A stretch of DNA of 64,000 nucleotides from Phytopythium helicoides (Eukaryota > Oomycota > Peronosporomycetes > Pythiales > Pythiaceae), in assembly GCA_024867545.1 (NCBI GenBank), contig JANFNE010000017.1, positions 149,001 through 213,000 of the forward strand, in the 5' to 3' direction. Each line of letters starts with the position of its first letter. The first letter of the stretch is position 1. This document shows positions 22,434-33,065 of this stretch, in pieces. The notes beneath the pieces were generated by a model. It worked only from the letters and a program-made list of their open reading frames with translations. It did not search any database and was not told where the DNA came from. The translations under genes were made by a program, and so were the position numbers.

Positions 22434-24103
22434 TGTATTGAAAATGTGATGCGTGTTCGCCTTGAACTTATGTGTTTTACCTCCAGCTTTTCCGATTTTC
22501 AACACGAATCCCAGTTCCAAAAGCGTAGTTCCCACCGATCAACTCCTGCAAATCTATTGCTGTGATCATGCCCCAGAGATCGCTATCACTATTGTAGTCG
22601 GAATCGTGATGCATATCGTCCGCAGTGGTGGTTTCATTGCAGTATTCAGACGATCAGTCTCTCCTTTTACTTATTGCTGGCTTGTGTTGGTGATCTAGAC
22701 TTTTCCATTTTTGTTCTAGAGTGCGCGGTCTCGATTTCTCGGTGAATGGTCTAGGCCACACTGTTGGCGTTGACGCACAAATGCTACATTTTCTCGTGCT
22801 CCAATTTGTCGTTTAACACAACTCCCGCTGCACTCGTTGCGTTGACTCTGGTTCGGCGAAAGTGATTCTCGGCGATCTTCAAGAGGTACTGCTCGATCGC
22901 ATCTCCTGGAAACGGAAACTGAGCGTCTCAACACGTGCTTTTCCTGAGTTGAGACGCCGTCAAACGCACTCGCGTGAGTTGGAGAGGAGCTTGAGGAGAC
23001 ATTCTTAGTGGACGAGTGCAGCACTCGAGTGCTGGATCTCCTCCCCCAACACAGAACTCGAAATATAGTAAAATTCCATTTAACTCGATGCTCAGCACGT
23101 ACGGAGTTGCTCTGAGCCTGGATCTGCCAGCGCATCCTACCTTTTGCGTTGTACTTCACTTTGTTAAGACTTTCCGTTTGAAGTTGAAGCTGACGCGTTG
23201 CACCCATGATTCTAACTCATCAAACACTGAGAAGGGTCTCATTTTTGATATGAAGCATTTTAGCTTTGTATAATTTATTAGATTGAATTTACTTAGTATA
23301 TTCCTTTAAATGTAGATCATTTTTACACGAATATAAAATCATGAAACTCCGTTTCAAAGCCACACTGCCAGGATTGCTGCTCCTCTTGACACTCTCGCTG
23401 ACAGCAATCGTGATACAGTATGCCCATGTCCATGTACAGAATGGCAACGGCACCAACCATAAGCAGGCGCTCGTGGGCTGTATGAATGCAACCAAGCAAA
23501 GTTGGTGCAAGAAAGCCCCGATCGGAGGGACGGCAAGGTAACGTGCCGGTGGTGTGGTCGTTTCCGGTGCTGTGAAGCGAACGCTTCGTCGATCAGCTTG
23601 TGTGCGATGTCCACTTTTCGCGACTAGCAATTCATGCATGTAATATCGACGTGATCGACGCGTCGATTAGCTAGTTTGGGATCTGGAGCGGATATTTTGC
23701 TGCGCTGCTAGTCGCTTCGGTCCAGTACAGTATGAGCTCTCAAAATGCTGCCTCGCACATCTTGAATGTGAGCTTCAGTATGGCGTTCTATCTGTCTGTG
23801 TGCACGCTCCTCACCGCCACAACCGTACCAGACCGCGTTGAACTTGAAGCTCTGTCTTGTTTGTGGTTGCACAAACACCGCTCTTCTACGCGGTCCCGTG
23901 TGTACATCCCATCGCGCGGTACAATCTTTCCCCGTCCAAGGCCACAGAGACAATACGGTGGGTGGTGGACGTGGTAGTGCCCACTGCCCGGAGGCGTGAG
24001 CCGCCAGCGGCGTGGGGATTGCGAGCCGCAATTTACGTCCCGGAGGGTAGCTGAGGCAGAGGCTCACTTCCCAATCGGCGCCCCACGACGCAGCACAACC
24101 ACC
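22434..24103. other. Intergenic between transporter copies 2 and 3
   Basis: About 1.67 kb, AT-rich at 22440-22720 and 23200-23340. Apart from a possible small secreted peptide at 23341-23541, I see no gene, RNA or repeat. The last few hundred bases should hold the promoter of copy 3. Confidence 0.55.
23341..23541 (+). CDS. Possible small secreted peptide (66 aa)
   Basis: An ATG-started frame encodes a typical signal peptide (basic MKLRFK, then a hydrophobic core PGLLLLLTLSLTAIVI) and a ~40-residue mature part with two cysteines and one N-glycosylation sequon (NAT). It has no RxLR or other known effector motif. An AT-rich stretch lies just upstream. A frame this short in intergenic DNA can arise by chance, and nothing else supports it. 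Confidence 0.25.
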   Translation: MKLRFKATLPGLLLLLTLSLTAIVIQYAHVHVQNGNGTNHKQALVGCMNATKQSWCKKAPIGGTAR

Positions 24104-25543
24104 ATGGCTGGAGACCTCGAGAAGAGCATCGACGCACGACTACTGTCACCCTACACGTCCGACGCCGTCAATGGCGACATCGAGCCCCAGAAACCGGCCA
24201 CCACGATGCAACTCGTCATTCTTGCCATGCCCCGAATGGCTCTCCGAGCGGCCTGGGGAGCCCAGTGGGCCGCCCTCGGCCCGTACCTCCAAACCATGTT
24301 GCCCAGCTTCGCCGTCCAGCTGGCTCAGCTGATTGGACCAGTCACGGGTGTGATCGTCGAGCCGATGGTCGGCGTCTTCAGCGACCGATGCACGTCCAAG
24401 TGGGGACGTCGAAGGCCGTTTCTCCTCATCGCAGCCTTCCTTAGCGTCGTCTGCTGGACACTCATGGGGTACACGCGCGAAATCGGCGACGCATTGGGTG
24501 ATGTCGGCACCGGAAAGGAAGGCGAAGTGACCGACCGCACCTGGACCGCAGTGTTCACGATCGCGTTCTACTTTTGGATGGATGTGACGTGCAACATCGT
24601 GCAGACTCCGGCGTATTTGTTGGTGTCTGATTTTGCTGGGGACCGGCAGACGCTTGGGAGTGCGATTGGTCAAGCTTGGGCTACTTTGGGCTCGATTCTC
24701 GTGGCAGGGTACATCCAGATCTTTGGTCCTGCGTACAAGTCCATGCATTGGTTCATGGGGATGCTGTCCGTCACCATGATCGTGTCGGTCGTCGCGGCTT
24801 GCATTGTGGCCAAGGAGAAGCCACTTCGATTGAAGGAAGGTGCTCCAAAGCAAACTTTCTGGGAAAACATCCGTGATGCTTTCTGGTCGATCTGGGTTGG
24901 ATTCAAGACGCTGCCTGGCTCACTCGCTGTCTTCGCCGTCATCTTCTTCCTCAACCAGTACGGGTATTCGGCGTACAACAGCAACAAGGGCCAGTTTTTC
25001 GGGCTCGAAGTGTATGGCGGTGTCTCTGCTAACGCTGGTACCTGTGGAGATGACTGCACTGTCGACCAACAAAATTACAATAAGGGCGTGAAGTTGGCGG
25101 GTGGGTTGGCCGACATCCTGTTCAACGTCGTTGGATACTTCTTCTCGCTTCTTCTCCCATTCCTGGTGCGCTGGATTGGCGCCAAGTGGGTTCTGACGCT
25201 GACAGCACTGCCCCAGGCCCTCCTGATCGTCATGGCATTCTGCAATATTGTCGCCGTTGACGTGGTTATCGTCGCGCTCATGTCAATCTCGTACGTCACC
25301 GTGTTTGTGCTGATGGTTCCGCTTGCAGTTTACGAGCGCGGTCCGGGTGCGGACATCGGCATGCAAGTTGGTGCGCTCATTGCGGCTTACGACTCTGGTC
25401 TTCTGCTCAATTCCGCTGTGGGTGTGGCGATTGTGCAGACAGATCTGGGCTACCGACTGCCGGTGATGGTGGGAGGCATAGTCAGCCTCATTGCTTTCTT
25501 CGGAAGCCTTGTGTTCTTCAAGGTCAAGTTGTACTCGCTCTAA
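24104..25543 (+). CDS. SLC45/sucrose-type MFS transporter, copy 3
   Basis: An intronless frame of 479 aa starts at ATG 24104 (MAGDLEKSIDARLLSP, matching the start of the other copies). It has the same 12-helix layout, SDRCTSKWGRRRPFL motif, GYTREIGDALGDVGTGKEGE loop, two-cysteine extracellular loop (NAGTCGDDCT) and KVKLYSL end as copies 1 and 2. It is the most diverged of the three and carries an acidic residue in VEPMVGVFSD where the others have VGPTIGVFSD, next to the signature motif, which may alter substrate or coupling. The frame continues upstream without a stop, but the ATG at 24104 aligns with the paralogues. Confidence 0.92.
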   Translation: MAGDLEKSIDARLLSPYTSDAVNGDIEPQKPATTMQLVILAMPRMALRAAWGAQWAALGPYLQTMLPSFAVQLAQLIGPVTGVIVEPMVGVFSDRCTSKWGRRRPFLLIAAFLSVVCWTLMGYTREIGDALGDVGTGKEGEVTDRTWTAVFTIAFYFWMDVTCNIVQTPAYLLVSDFAGDRQTLGSAIGQAWATLGSILVAGYIQIFGPAYKSMHWFMGMLSVTMIVSVVAACIVAKEKPLRLKEGAPKQTFWENIRDAFWSIWVGFKTLPGSLAVFAVIFFLNQYGYSAYNSNKGQFFGLEVYGGVSANAGTCGDDCTVDQQNYNKGVKLAGGLADILFNVVGYFFSLLLPFLVRWIGAKWVLTLTALPQALLIVMAFCNIVAVDVVIVALMSISYVTVFVLMVPLAVYERGPGADIGMQVGALIAAYDSGLLLNSAVGVAIVQTDLGYRLPVMVGGIVSLIAFFGSLVFFKVKLYSL

Positions 25544-25634
25544 GTTGTATTCCACCGGAGCTAAGCTTCGCAGTGCTTGAGCTTTGCTCACTCAACGTAA
25601 TGAACTGTTGTTTGCCCTTGAGCGCTATGTAAAG

Positions 25635-26818
25635 TCAATTGGTTTCTAGATCAACGCTACTAACGCTCCTCACAAGACGACAAAGGCGAATCTGGTCCCT
25701 GTTATCGTATCGGTACCGCTGAGCACCCATCTTTTCCGACGCCTGGGCAGTGATGTCCGTGTAGGAAATCTTGTGCATGGCCAGCTGGTCTAGAAACACT
25801 TGGAACGTCGACTGGTTGCGGATAGTGGCGGCAAAAATTGCTGAGCGCTGGACGCCGTCAGTTGACGCCCCGAGAAAAGATTGTAGCACTCTCATGAGAG
25901 ACGGGAACGCGTCCACATCGTAAGCACAATCGCCCGCCAACAGAATGTCAGGACGCAGCACAGAGCCTTCGTCCGATGGTTTCCAGGTATCCCAATCGAG
26001 CGGTTCTACACTAACTGGGCACTTGAACGCGTCAGCATTCACCTCGACGTTGTAGCGGAGGTTCTGCATGACGTTCGGGGCGTAGTCGGTCAGCAAGAGG
26101 TGCCGAGGTGAGCAGCTCGCCGCGAGCACCAATCCAGTGATCCCAACACCAGCGCCGAGCTCCAGCACGCTCTTGTCGTCGAACAGCTCGCGGTGGGCGA
26201 TCACATACTCGGCCAGAAACAACCCGGCTTCCCAGATCTTCAGCCCGACCTCGTTGAACACGGACGCGACGCGACAGGTCACGACCGCCGCGGTCTTCTC
26301 GCTAGCCACCGGCACGCGGAACGACACGTGGTGCATGGCGTCCGTGTCAATCGCGTCTCTATTCTTTGCCGCAAGCACGAGCTCCATGAGAGCTTCCACG
26401 AGCTCATCGGCCGCATCGACGCCCTCGGCCTCGATGGCTGCAGTCACCGCGTCAGCAATGCTGAAGACGTCTTGGCACGATTCTCCTGCTGCTTCGGCCC
26501 ACCTTCCATGTACTTTTTGAGAAAGCGGAGCGTGTACGTGAGCTGCGGCGGGTGCCGGTCGCACACAGCGTCGTCCACGATCTCCCGCATCACTCGGGCC
26601 TGCCCAGGCATCCACCGCCAGCGGTTTTTGTCAAATTGACAATCCATATTTGTCAATGAATGCATCAAGGCTCGTTTTCGAGCCAGAGGCCGTCTACGCA
26701 CCTGGAAATCGAGCGAGAGCCACTCGGAGGCCCCCGCAGCGGCCTCCAGCGCCTCCAACACGTCCGCCACGGGCTCCATGGCCCTGTACGCGTCCAGCGC
26801 GCGCGTCAAGTCGGCCAT
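25635..26818 (-). CDS. EEF2KMT: eEF2 lysine methyltransferase (FAM86/EEF2KMT-like)
   Basis: Exons 26818-26702, 26599-26503 and 26437-25635 give 338 aa, close to the ~330 aa of the animal enzyme. The N-terminal FAM86 region reads VCDRHPPQLTYTLRFLKKYME then ADELVEALMELV. The class I methyltransferase fold has VLELGAGVGITGL (SAM-binding motif I), LLLTDYAP, LDWDTW and DILLAGDCAYD. The family trimethylates a lysine of elongation factor 2. The first intron (26600-26701, 102 nt) is in frame and has no stop, so read-through would add 34 residues. I prefer splicing because the insert interrupts the family alignment. It shares a 397-base divergent promoter with NF-YC. Confidence 0.9.
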
Positions 26819-27215
26819 CATCTCGGCAATGATGGCCAATTTGGAAGTAAAAAAACAAAACCGGTGTCCCACCGGTTCCCAACCAACATTGGGATAGAGG
26901 TTGATCTTGGTTTTTGAATCGACATACAAATGTCAAGAAAAGACTGCAGGTTCTACTGACTACCTAGTAGTCAAAAGCGAACTCAACTGACTACCCGTTA
27001 GTCATTTATCGCTCGTGGAGTATTGAGTCGGCTGCAAAACGGAAGCCGCGCCGACTACTCGCGCGCAGGAAGAAGCGGCCGGTGCGTGGGGCTCGTGCGC
27101 CGCTCTGGGGCGCGTGGCGGGCGCTGGGGCTGGTTGAGCTTGAGCCTTAGGGTCTCGTGGTGTCGCTGCGCGATTTTGGCAGGAATCGGCGGCGAATTGG
27201 AAGAGGGAGGAGGCC
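26819..27215. promoter_or_regulatory. Shared divergent promoter of EEF2KMT and NF-YC with dyad motifs
   Basis: About 400 bases between two start codons on opposite strands. It contains AACCGGTgtcccACCGGTT (26859-26877) and two related 17-bp dyads 31 bp apart: TGACTACctaGTAGTCA (26957-26973) and TGACTACccgTTAGTCA (26988-27004). Their half-site resembles a bZIP TGACT core. They may be binding sites for a dimeric factor acting on both genes, which is inference. Confidence 0.5.
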
Positions 27216-27782
27216 ATGAACGACGGCATGGAGGGGCAGGTCGTGGAGCTCACGGAGGCCGAGCAGGCGCAGCACCAGCTGCAGATGGAGCAGCAGCTCA
27301 AGGCGTTCTGGGCCAAGCAGCTGCTGGAGGTGCGCTGCGCTGCGCGGCGGTGCGGTTGGAGGCGGGTGGGAGGGCTCACGGCGTGCTGCTGCGTGTGATG
27401 TGGCGCGGTGTTGGTGCAGATGGAGCAGCTCGAGGTCGGGAGCGAGCAGGGTGAGGGCGTTCGTGGTGCCGAGAGGAGGTGTGGCGGTGCGGTGGAGAGC
27501 TCTGACGGTGCTCTGGTGGCGGTGGCAGACTTCAAGAACCACAACGACCTGCCGCTGGCGCGCATCAAGCGTATCATGAAGTCGGACGAGGACGTGCGCA
27601 TGATCAGCGCCGAAGCGCCCGTGCTGTTCGCCAAGGCGTGCGAGATGTTCATCCTGGAGCTCACGCTGCGCTCGTGGGGCTACTCGGAGAAGAACAAGCG
27701 GCGGACGCTGCAGAAGGAGGACATCCAGACGGCCATCCGGAACACCGACATCTTCGACTTTCTCGTCGACGTCATCAACTAA
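27216..27782 (+). CDS. NFYC: NF-YC / HAP5 CCAAT-binding subunit
   Basis: Three exons (27216-27329, a 31-nt micro-exon 27420-27450, and 27529-27782) give 132 aa. The histone-fold core is essentially canonical: [55 protein letters not shown] and [11 protein letters not shown]. The N-terminus has the family [13 protein letters not shown]...DFKNH link, which is only restored when the micro-exon is included. NF-YC pairs with NF-YB, then binds NF-YA to recognise CCAAT boxes. There is no Gln-rich activation tail, so it is a short, core-only form. Confidence 0.95.
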
Positions 27783-28535
27783 TCCCGCAGCGCGGCGGCG
27801 ACTCGCCTCCAGCCTGCAGCTCGTCGATCGAGACGGTTGGCCGGGCGAGGCGGAGGCGAGGGACGCGCAGCCAGCGGCTCGTAGAGCGTCGAGCGCCGCG
27901 GCAATGCAGAGCAGTGTAGCATCCCCCAACTCCTTGCATATATAGCTGTCTACTGCTGCGCATTTACCGAAAGCGGCGACTCTCTCGGCGCGCAATCTGC
28001 GCGCATCATACGCGCCGATGAGACCACGCTTTGGGACCACCCTCAGCGCGTGCGGCACGGTCCTCGAACTTCAAGTAGGTCGCCACCTCACTCAACACTC
28101 GACACTCTGACCGCCGATTGATGACAGCAGAACCTGACCTCTCCATCTCACGGAGGGGCTGGCTGCCTGCTCGAAGGAGTCCATGCGAGCGAGGCGGGGC
28201 TCGACGTCTAAGCACTGCGCGGCTCTCATCATGGCGCGCATACGTACGTCATGCCGTGACGTATTCATACTTCAATCGTCCAATATTAAAGTTCAATATC
28301 CTTCATTTGTCATAAATATTCCATCATGACCCTTACTACGTCGTCAACATCTTTCCCTTCATCTTATACCTGTCACATATTATGCTCTATCCATACTTTT
28401 TCCGTCGCTGAGTCCAACTTGAAGCTGGGCCGGCCTGCCACGAGCGGCTACGATGCGCAAGCCGCCGCCAGTCTCCAAGTTGCGTCCAAGCCGCGCGGTC
28501 TCCAGCCCTCTCGCAGCTCCCCCTCGCCTCCCGCA
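27783..28535. other. Intergenic, upstream of HIBADH
   Basis: About 750 bases: the NF-YC 3' flank and the HIBADH promoter. It is AT-rich at 28240-28400. The frame of HIBADH is open upstream of its ATG to 28326, but that stretch has no homology-like features. No other gene seen. Confidence 0.6.
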
Positions 28536-29721
28536 ATGGCAATGCGTCTGTGCTCGCTCTCTGCGCCGCTGCGGCGGTCGCCGGCGCTCTCGCGCGGCTT
28601 CAGCGCGTCCACCAAGGACGTCGTGGGCTTCATCGGCCTGGGGCAGATGGGCGGCCGCATGGCCGAGCACCTACGCGCCAAAGGCCACAAGCTCGTGGTG
28701 AACGACCCCGTGGCCGCGCACACGCAGCCGCTGGCTGACAAGGGCGCCGTGGTGGTCGGCTCGCCCAAGGAGGTGGCCCAGCTGGCCGACACGGTCATCA
28801 CCATGCTGCCGTCCACCGAGATCGTGCAGAACGTCTTTTTGGGCGAGGGCGGCATCCACGAGGTGCTGCGCCCCGAGCACCTGCTCATCGACTCGAGCAC
28901 GATCGACCCACTTGGCGCTAAGCACGTCTCGGAGCAGATCCACGCGCTCGGCGCCACGTTCGTCGACGCCCCAGTGTCTGGCGGCGTCATGGGAGCGCAG
29001 AACGCCACGCTCACTTTCATGGTCGGCGGCGAGAAGCACGAGTACGAGCGCGTCAAGCCGCTGCTCGAGCACATGGGCAAGAATATCGTCCACTGCGGCG
29101 GAAGCTGTACGTCTCGGAGCTGTGGACGGCATTTGCGGGATCATTGAGTTGCTGACAAAGTCAAATGGTGTGCTGCTGCAGCCACGGGACAGATCGCCAA
29201 GGTGTGCAACAACCTGGCGCTCGCGATTCAGATGGCATCCGTTGCGGAGGCCACCAACCTCGGCGTGACGCTCGGCATTGACCCCGCCGTGCTCCGAGGG
29301 TGAGCTACTCCTTCGCTCCTGCCTCGTCATGACAGCTTGGCTTACGAAGCCCTTACGTCAACAGGATCATGAACACCTCGACGGGACGCTGCTGGTCGTC
29401 GGAGATGTAAGTCGTTTCTTTCAAGAAGGCTGTGCGATGCCTGGTGATCCGTGTGCTGACGAGTTATCTTTTCTTGCGTGCAGCAACCATCCGTACCCGG
29501 GCTTGATGGAGAACGTGCCGGCGGCGGAGGGCTACAAGGGCGGCTTCTCGTGCAGCCTCATCCGCAAGGACCTGGGCATCGCCGTGGACGTGGCCAAGAA
29601 GGCTGAGGTGACCATCCCGCTCACGCACACGATGTACCAGTTCTACAACATGATGGTGGCGCAGGGCCACGGCAACAAGGACTTTAGCTACGTTCTGCAG
29701 TTCCTCAAGGCCAAGCAGTAA
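28536..29721 (+). CDS. HIBADH: 3-hydroxyisobutyrate dehydrogenase, mitochondrial
   Basis: Four exons (28536-29106, 29182-29299, 29365-29406, 29484-29721), the third only 42 nt, give 322 aa. The first ~26 residues are an Arg/Ser-rich mitochondrial presequence (MAMRLCSLSAPLRRSPALSRG). The NAD-binding Rossmann motif is GFIGLGQMGGRM, the substrate motif DAPVSGGVMGA, and the catalytic lysine lies in GQIAKVCNN. The C-terminal family block is PVPG-like (HPYPGLMENVPA) then KDLGIAVDVAKKAEV. It oxidises 3-hydroxyisobutyrate to methylmalonate semialdehyde in valine breakdown. All junctions restore the family sequence. Confidence 0.95.
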
Positions 29722-29837
29722 GCGAGTGCAAATGCCAACCACGATAATCTGCTAGTCAGACGGATCATGAAAAAAAGAGCATTGACAACGAACTAAGTAA
29801 GCCTCCAATGAGTTTGTGCAATACTGCACTGCCTCCC

Positions 29838-30610
29838 TCACTGGCCCAGGGCTGCGTCACGCTCTGTTTGCTTGACCATGTCGCCATCGATCTTAGCGAC
29901 CTTGGGAATCCGCTTGAGGACATTCAGCCGCGCCTCCTCCTTGGACATATTCTCGTAAATGGGATTTCCTACGAAAAGCACGTCACGAAGCTTGGGCAGA
30001 CCTGCAAGCTTGTCTAGCTCGTCCCAGCTCTTGATTAGGTTGTTGGATAGGTAGAGTGTCGTGAGATTGGACAGTCCCGAGAGCCCATCGAGTGTCGCGA
30101 TCACATTGTACGATAGCCACAGTTCTTCGAGTGTCTCGGACACGTCGTCCAGCTTCTCGATCTTCTTGATTTGGTTCCGTCCAAGCGATAAGATTCGCAG
30201 CTTCTTCATCCCCGAGAGCGGAATGAGGCGATCGATGCAGTTGGTTGACAGTGAAAGTTGCCTGCTCGATCACACGAACGTAAAATACCGACTACAGCCA
30301 AATGTGCTTTCTCGATCGACCTCATCACCTACTCGCAGTTTTTGAGAGTATTGAGAGAGTTGTCGAGCTTAGCGATCGGCGGCATCTGGCAGTAGAGCTT
30401 TATGACGGCGGATTCTTCCGCCACAGCCGAGTTCTTTGCCTCCTGTTCGTTCATCGTAGAGTAAGCAAGCTTGCTCATGCGAATAAAGGTTTAGAATCAG
30501 TCGACGCTCACCCACGCCTTAATTGCCTGTGCACACGTCGTCTACGCGAGAGACATGGGTCTGTTAAGCACATGCAAGCAAGTCCAGCATGAAGATACAG
30601 CCCGTACCAT
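29838..30610 (-). CDS. DNAL1: Axonemal dynein light chain 1 (LC1/DNAL1)
   Basis: Four coding exons: the ATG alone at 30610-30608, then 30541-30512, 30442-30333 and 30261-29838. Introns are 66, 69 and 71 nt. The 188-aa product matches the ~190 aa of the family. It reads [11 protein letters not shown] at the start, then [73 protein letters not shown] and [36 protein letters not shown]. This is the LRR light chain of outer-arm dynein that contacts the gamma heavy chain and microtubules, hence a flagellar, zoospore-stage gene. The start-codon-only first exon is inferred: it is the only solution I found giving an ATG, good splice sites and the right N-terminus. Confidence 0.9.
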
Positions 30611-30760
30611 GTTGCCAGCCAAGAATCCAAGAAGGTGTCGCGACCGGTTGAGAGTGGCTTTTCACACTTACTGAGCGAGCGGTCGCGAGATCTCGAATCA
30701 ACAGTGGCTATTCAGCTTTGCAGCAGCATTATATTTCTATCTGATAGACATAAAGGAGTC

Positions 30761-32759
30761 CTAGTTCGAATCTTCGCCTGGAACCTCAATAGACTCGTCA
30801 GTCTCAGTCTGCTCTGCTTCCACTTCTCTCCTATCTTTGTTTGATTTTGCTACCCGAGCATTCTTTCTCAGGAATACTTTATCGATGCGGGTGATCTTGA
30901 AACAGAGGTCACCGAACTCCGAGTCAAGCAACTGCACCGTGCGGAGCACAGTCGCCATCGGTACATCAAAGTGCTCGCACAGAACCTCGACCAATTTCTC
31001 GTACTGTGCATGGTACTCCTGGCCTGCCCAGATTGTCGGAAAATTATAAAACGGGTAGAAGAAGTCTCCTGCCTGCTCACGCAGATCCTGGAGATCAATA
31101 TCGTCATCTAACAATGATTGCTGGCGTTTTCTCTTCGACTTGGTGTTATTAGAATCGACTTCATCATCGCTTTCACCATGGGCTGCACATGCCTCTTGAA
31201 GTTTCATCACTCGCTCTTCGATATCCGAGTCAGATTCGGCAATGATTCCGTTTTTATAGATCGCTGGGTATGCAGACAGTCTATTTGCCTCAAAGTGCGA
31301 AGTGTCTTGAGAATGTCTCCTGCCTCCAATGCTGGCATGGTCATCTTTCCCGAGGTTTCGTAAAGTCTCGACGTGAGCTGCGTAGCGAGGCGGGTAGTTT
31401 GGTTGTGTCGGAGAGACGAAAGTCTGCTCACAGAATTCTATAAGAGCGACGAGTTGCCTACGCGGCAGTGATGGCACTTTACCAGCGCCTGGAGCCACAT
31501 CTGCAGGAAGCAGTCGCTCGCGCCGCTGCGAGGTCGGCGGCCCGTTGTCCTCATTCTTCGAAAGCCGTTGGAAGACCCACTCGAACCAGTTCGGACACAT
31601 CTTGATCGCCACAATCAAATGTGCTGCAATGCCCGACCCAGAGTCGAGCACTCGCTCGTTGTCGTACGCTTTCTGAAGGCGGGGGATGTTTCCAACTTTT
31701 GCAAGAAGGGGGGTTCTCCGGCATGGGTCCCTTGACGTTCATGAGCGCCGTGACCCACTGGAAATTGCGAAACACTATCGATGGGAGGCCGAGGTTCTCC
31801 ACCAAGCCATACGCGATCAGCGACGCATTCACCGGTGGCAAGTGCAGCTCCATGTGTCGCTGGAGGCAGTATGCGTGGAAGTTGAGCTTGGCGGTCGTGA
31901 TCTTGTTGACGGAGATGCTCGTCTCGAAAAAGTAGGACACTGACTGCAGCCGCGCGCGCAACTCCTCGTCGCAGCTCATCTCGAGCAGGTTGCCGTAGGG
32001 CAGCACGCCCGTCTGGATCCATCGCGCAAAGTCGCTCGGCAGCAGCGGCATGTTGAGCACGCGAGCGGCCAGCACGAGTATGGCGATCAGGTCGGGCAGG
32101 CGCAGGTCGGATAGCACGCGTGCGCGCTGGTGGCGGAAAGTTCTCGCGCGGCGGTTGCCGTTCTCCGTCCCCCTGGTGGGCACTTGCTCTTGGCGGTCCT
32201 GCGTTTCCTCCTCGCGCTCGTCGTCGGTCTGGACGCGGCTGGCGTCCCACTGCGCCAGCAGGTCCTGCGTGACGGCGCGGTCGAGCTCGCCAGGGCTGGC
32301 GCAGGAAGGAGTACTCGGTGAAGGAGCGCAGCAGCGGGCGGTCGCTGCGCGCCTCCCACGCATCCAGAAGCTGGAACCACAGGTCGCGCACCACGCGCGG
32401 GAACTCGCGCGGGAAGCCCGGACGCGCGCGCCGAGCTCGCGCGCCAGCCACGCGAGCACGCGCTGCGTGGCCAGCAGACAGTCGCGCAGCACGATCTCGG
32501 AGCTGTCGACCTTGCGCGAGCGCGGGCCGCCCGCTTGGCGCTTGCGGGCGCGACGCGCGCGCGTGGACGTCTTGCGCAGCGACGCGGCGGCGCGCAGCAC
32601 GTTGTCGGCCATGTCCTCGAGGTCGCGCGTCTCATTGCGCGCCTGCTGGAAGCTCTGCGTGCCGCACAGCTCGCACACGAGCTCCCCGAAGTAGTTGACG
32701 CTGAAGTGGCGCTCGCCCACGGCACCGCACGTCGCGCACTCGACGCCCGCGCTCGCCAT
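30761..32759 (-). CDS. RNA polymerase I initiation factor, RRN7/TAF1B-like (three frame breaks)
   Basis: The product is about 665 aa once three single-base breaks are bridged. The N-terminus is a zinc ribbon (CATCGAVGERHFSVNYFGELVCELC) followed by a basic B-linker-like stretch. Then come cyclin-like helices (LRLPDLIAILVLAARVLNMPLLPSDFARWI; GLPSIVFRNFQWVTALM), and late in the protein an acidic region and a long C-terminal domain. RRN7/TAF1B is the TFIIB-like factor that loads Pol I on rDNA. Breaks: a missing base near 32416-32435, an extra base near 32285-32305 (about 45 codons between them are read out of frame), and an extra base in a G6 run at 31708-31713. After the last, the frame continues VGNIPRLQKAYDNERVLDSG. 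An essential single-copy gene should be intact, so assembly error is likely. Confidence 0.75.
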
Positions 32760-33065
32760 GTCGCCGGTGCTTCCAGGAGACGCAGGAACGGAACGGACCG
32801 GATGGGGAGGGCAACACGGTAGGATCAGTGCGCCTTTTCGGCGAATGGTAGAATTTAGAGCATGATTTCAGCGAATGAAATGCGCTTTAGTCTATAACTG
32901 GTGAGGAACCTTATAATATTGGATCCATTCGATCCGTTGGTGATGGAGACACCAAGCGATCTTGGCGACACTAATGGATCAAGGCGCATGCAATAGTGGA
33001 GCTTTATATATGTAAACGAACGCGTTCATTGAAGACGGCGTCGCTCTCCGAGTACTACAAGCCGC
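32760..33065. other. Intergenic
   Basis: About 300 bases, AT-rich, between the 5' end of the RRN7-like gene and the 3' end of eEF1B-beta (both minus strand). No feature recognised. Confidence 0.6.
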
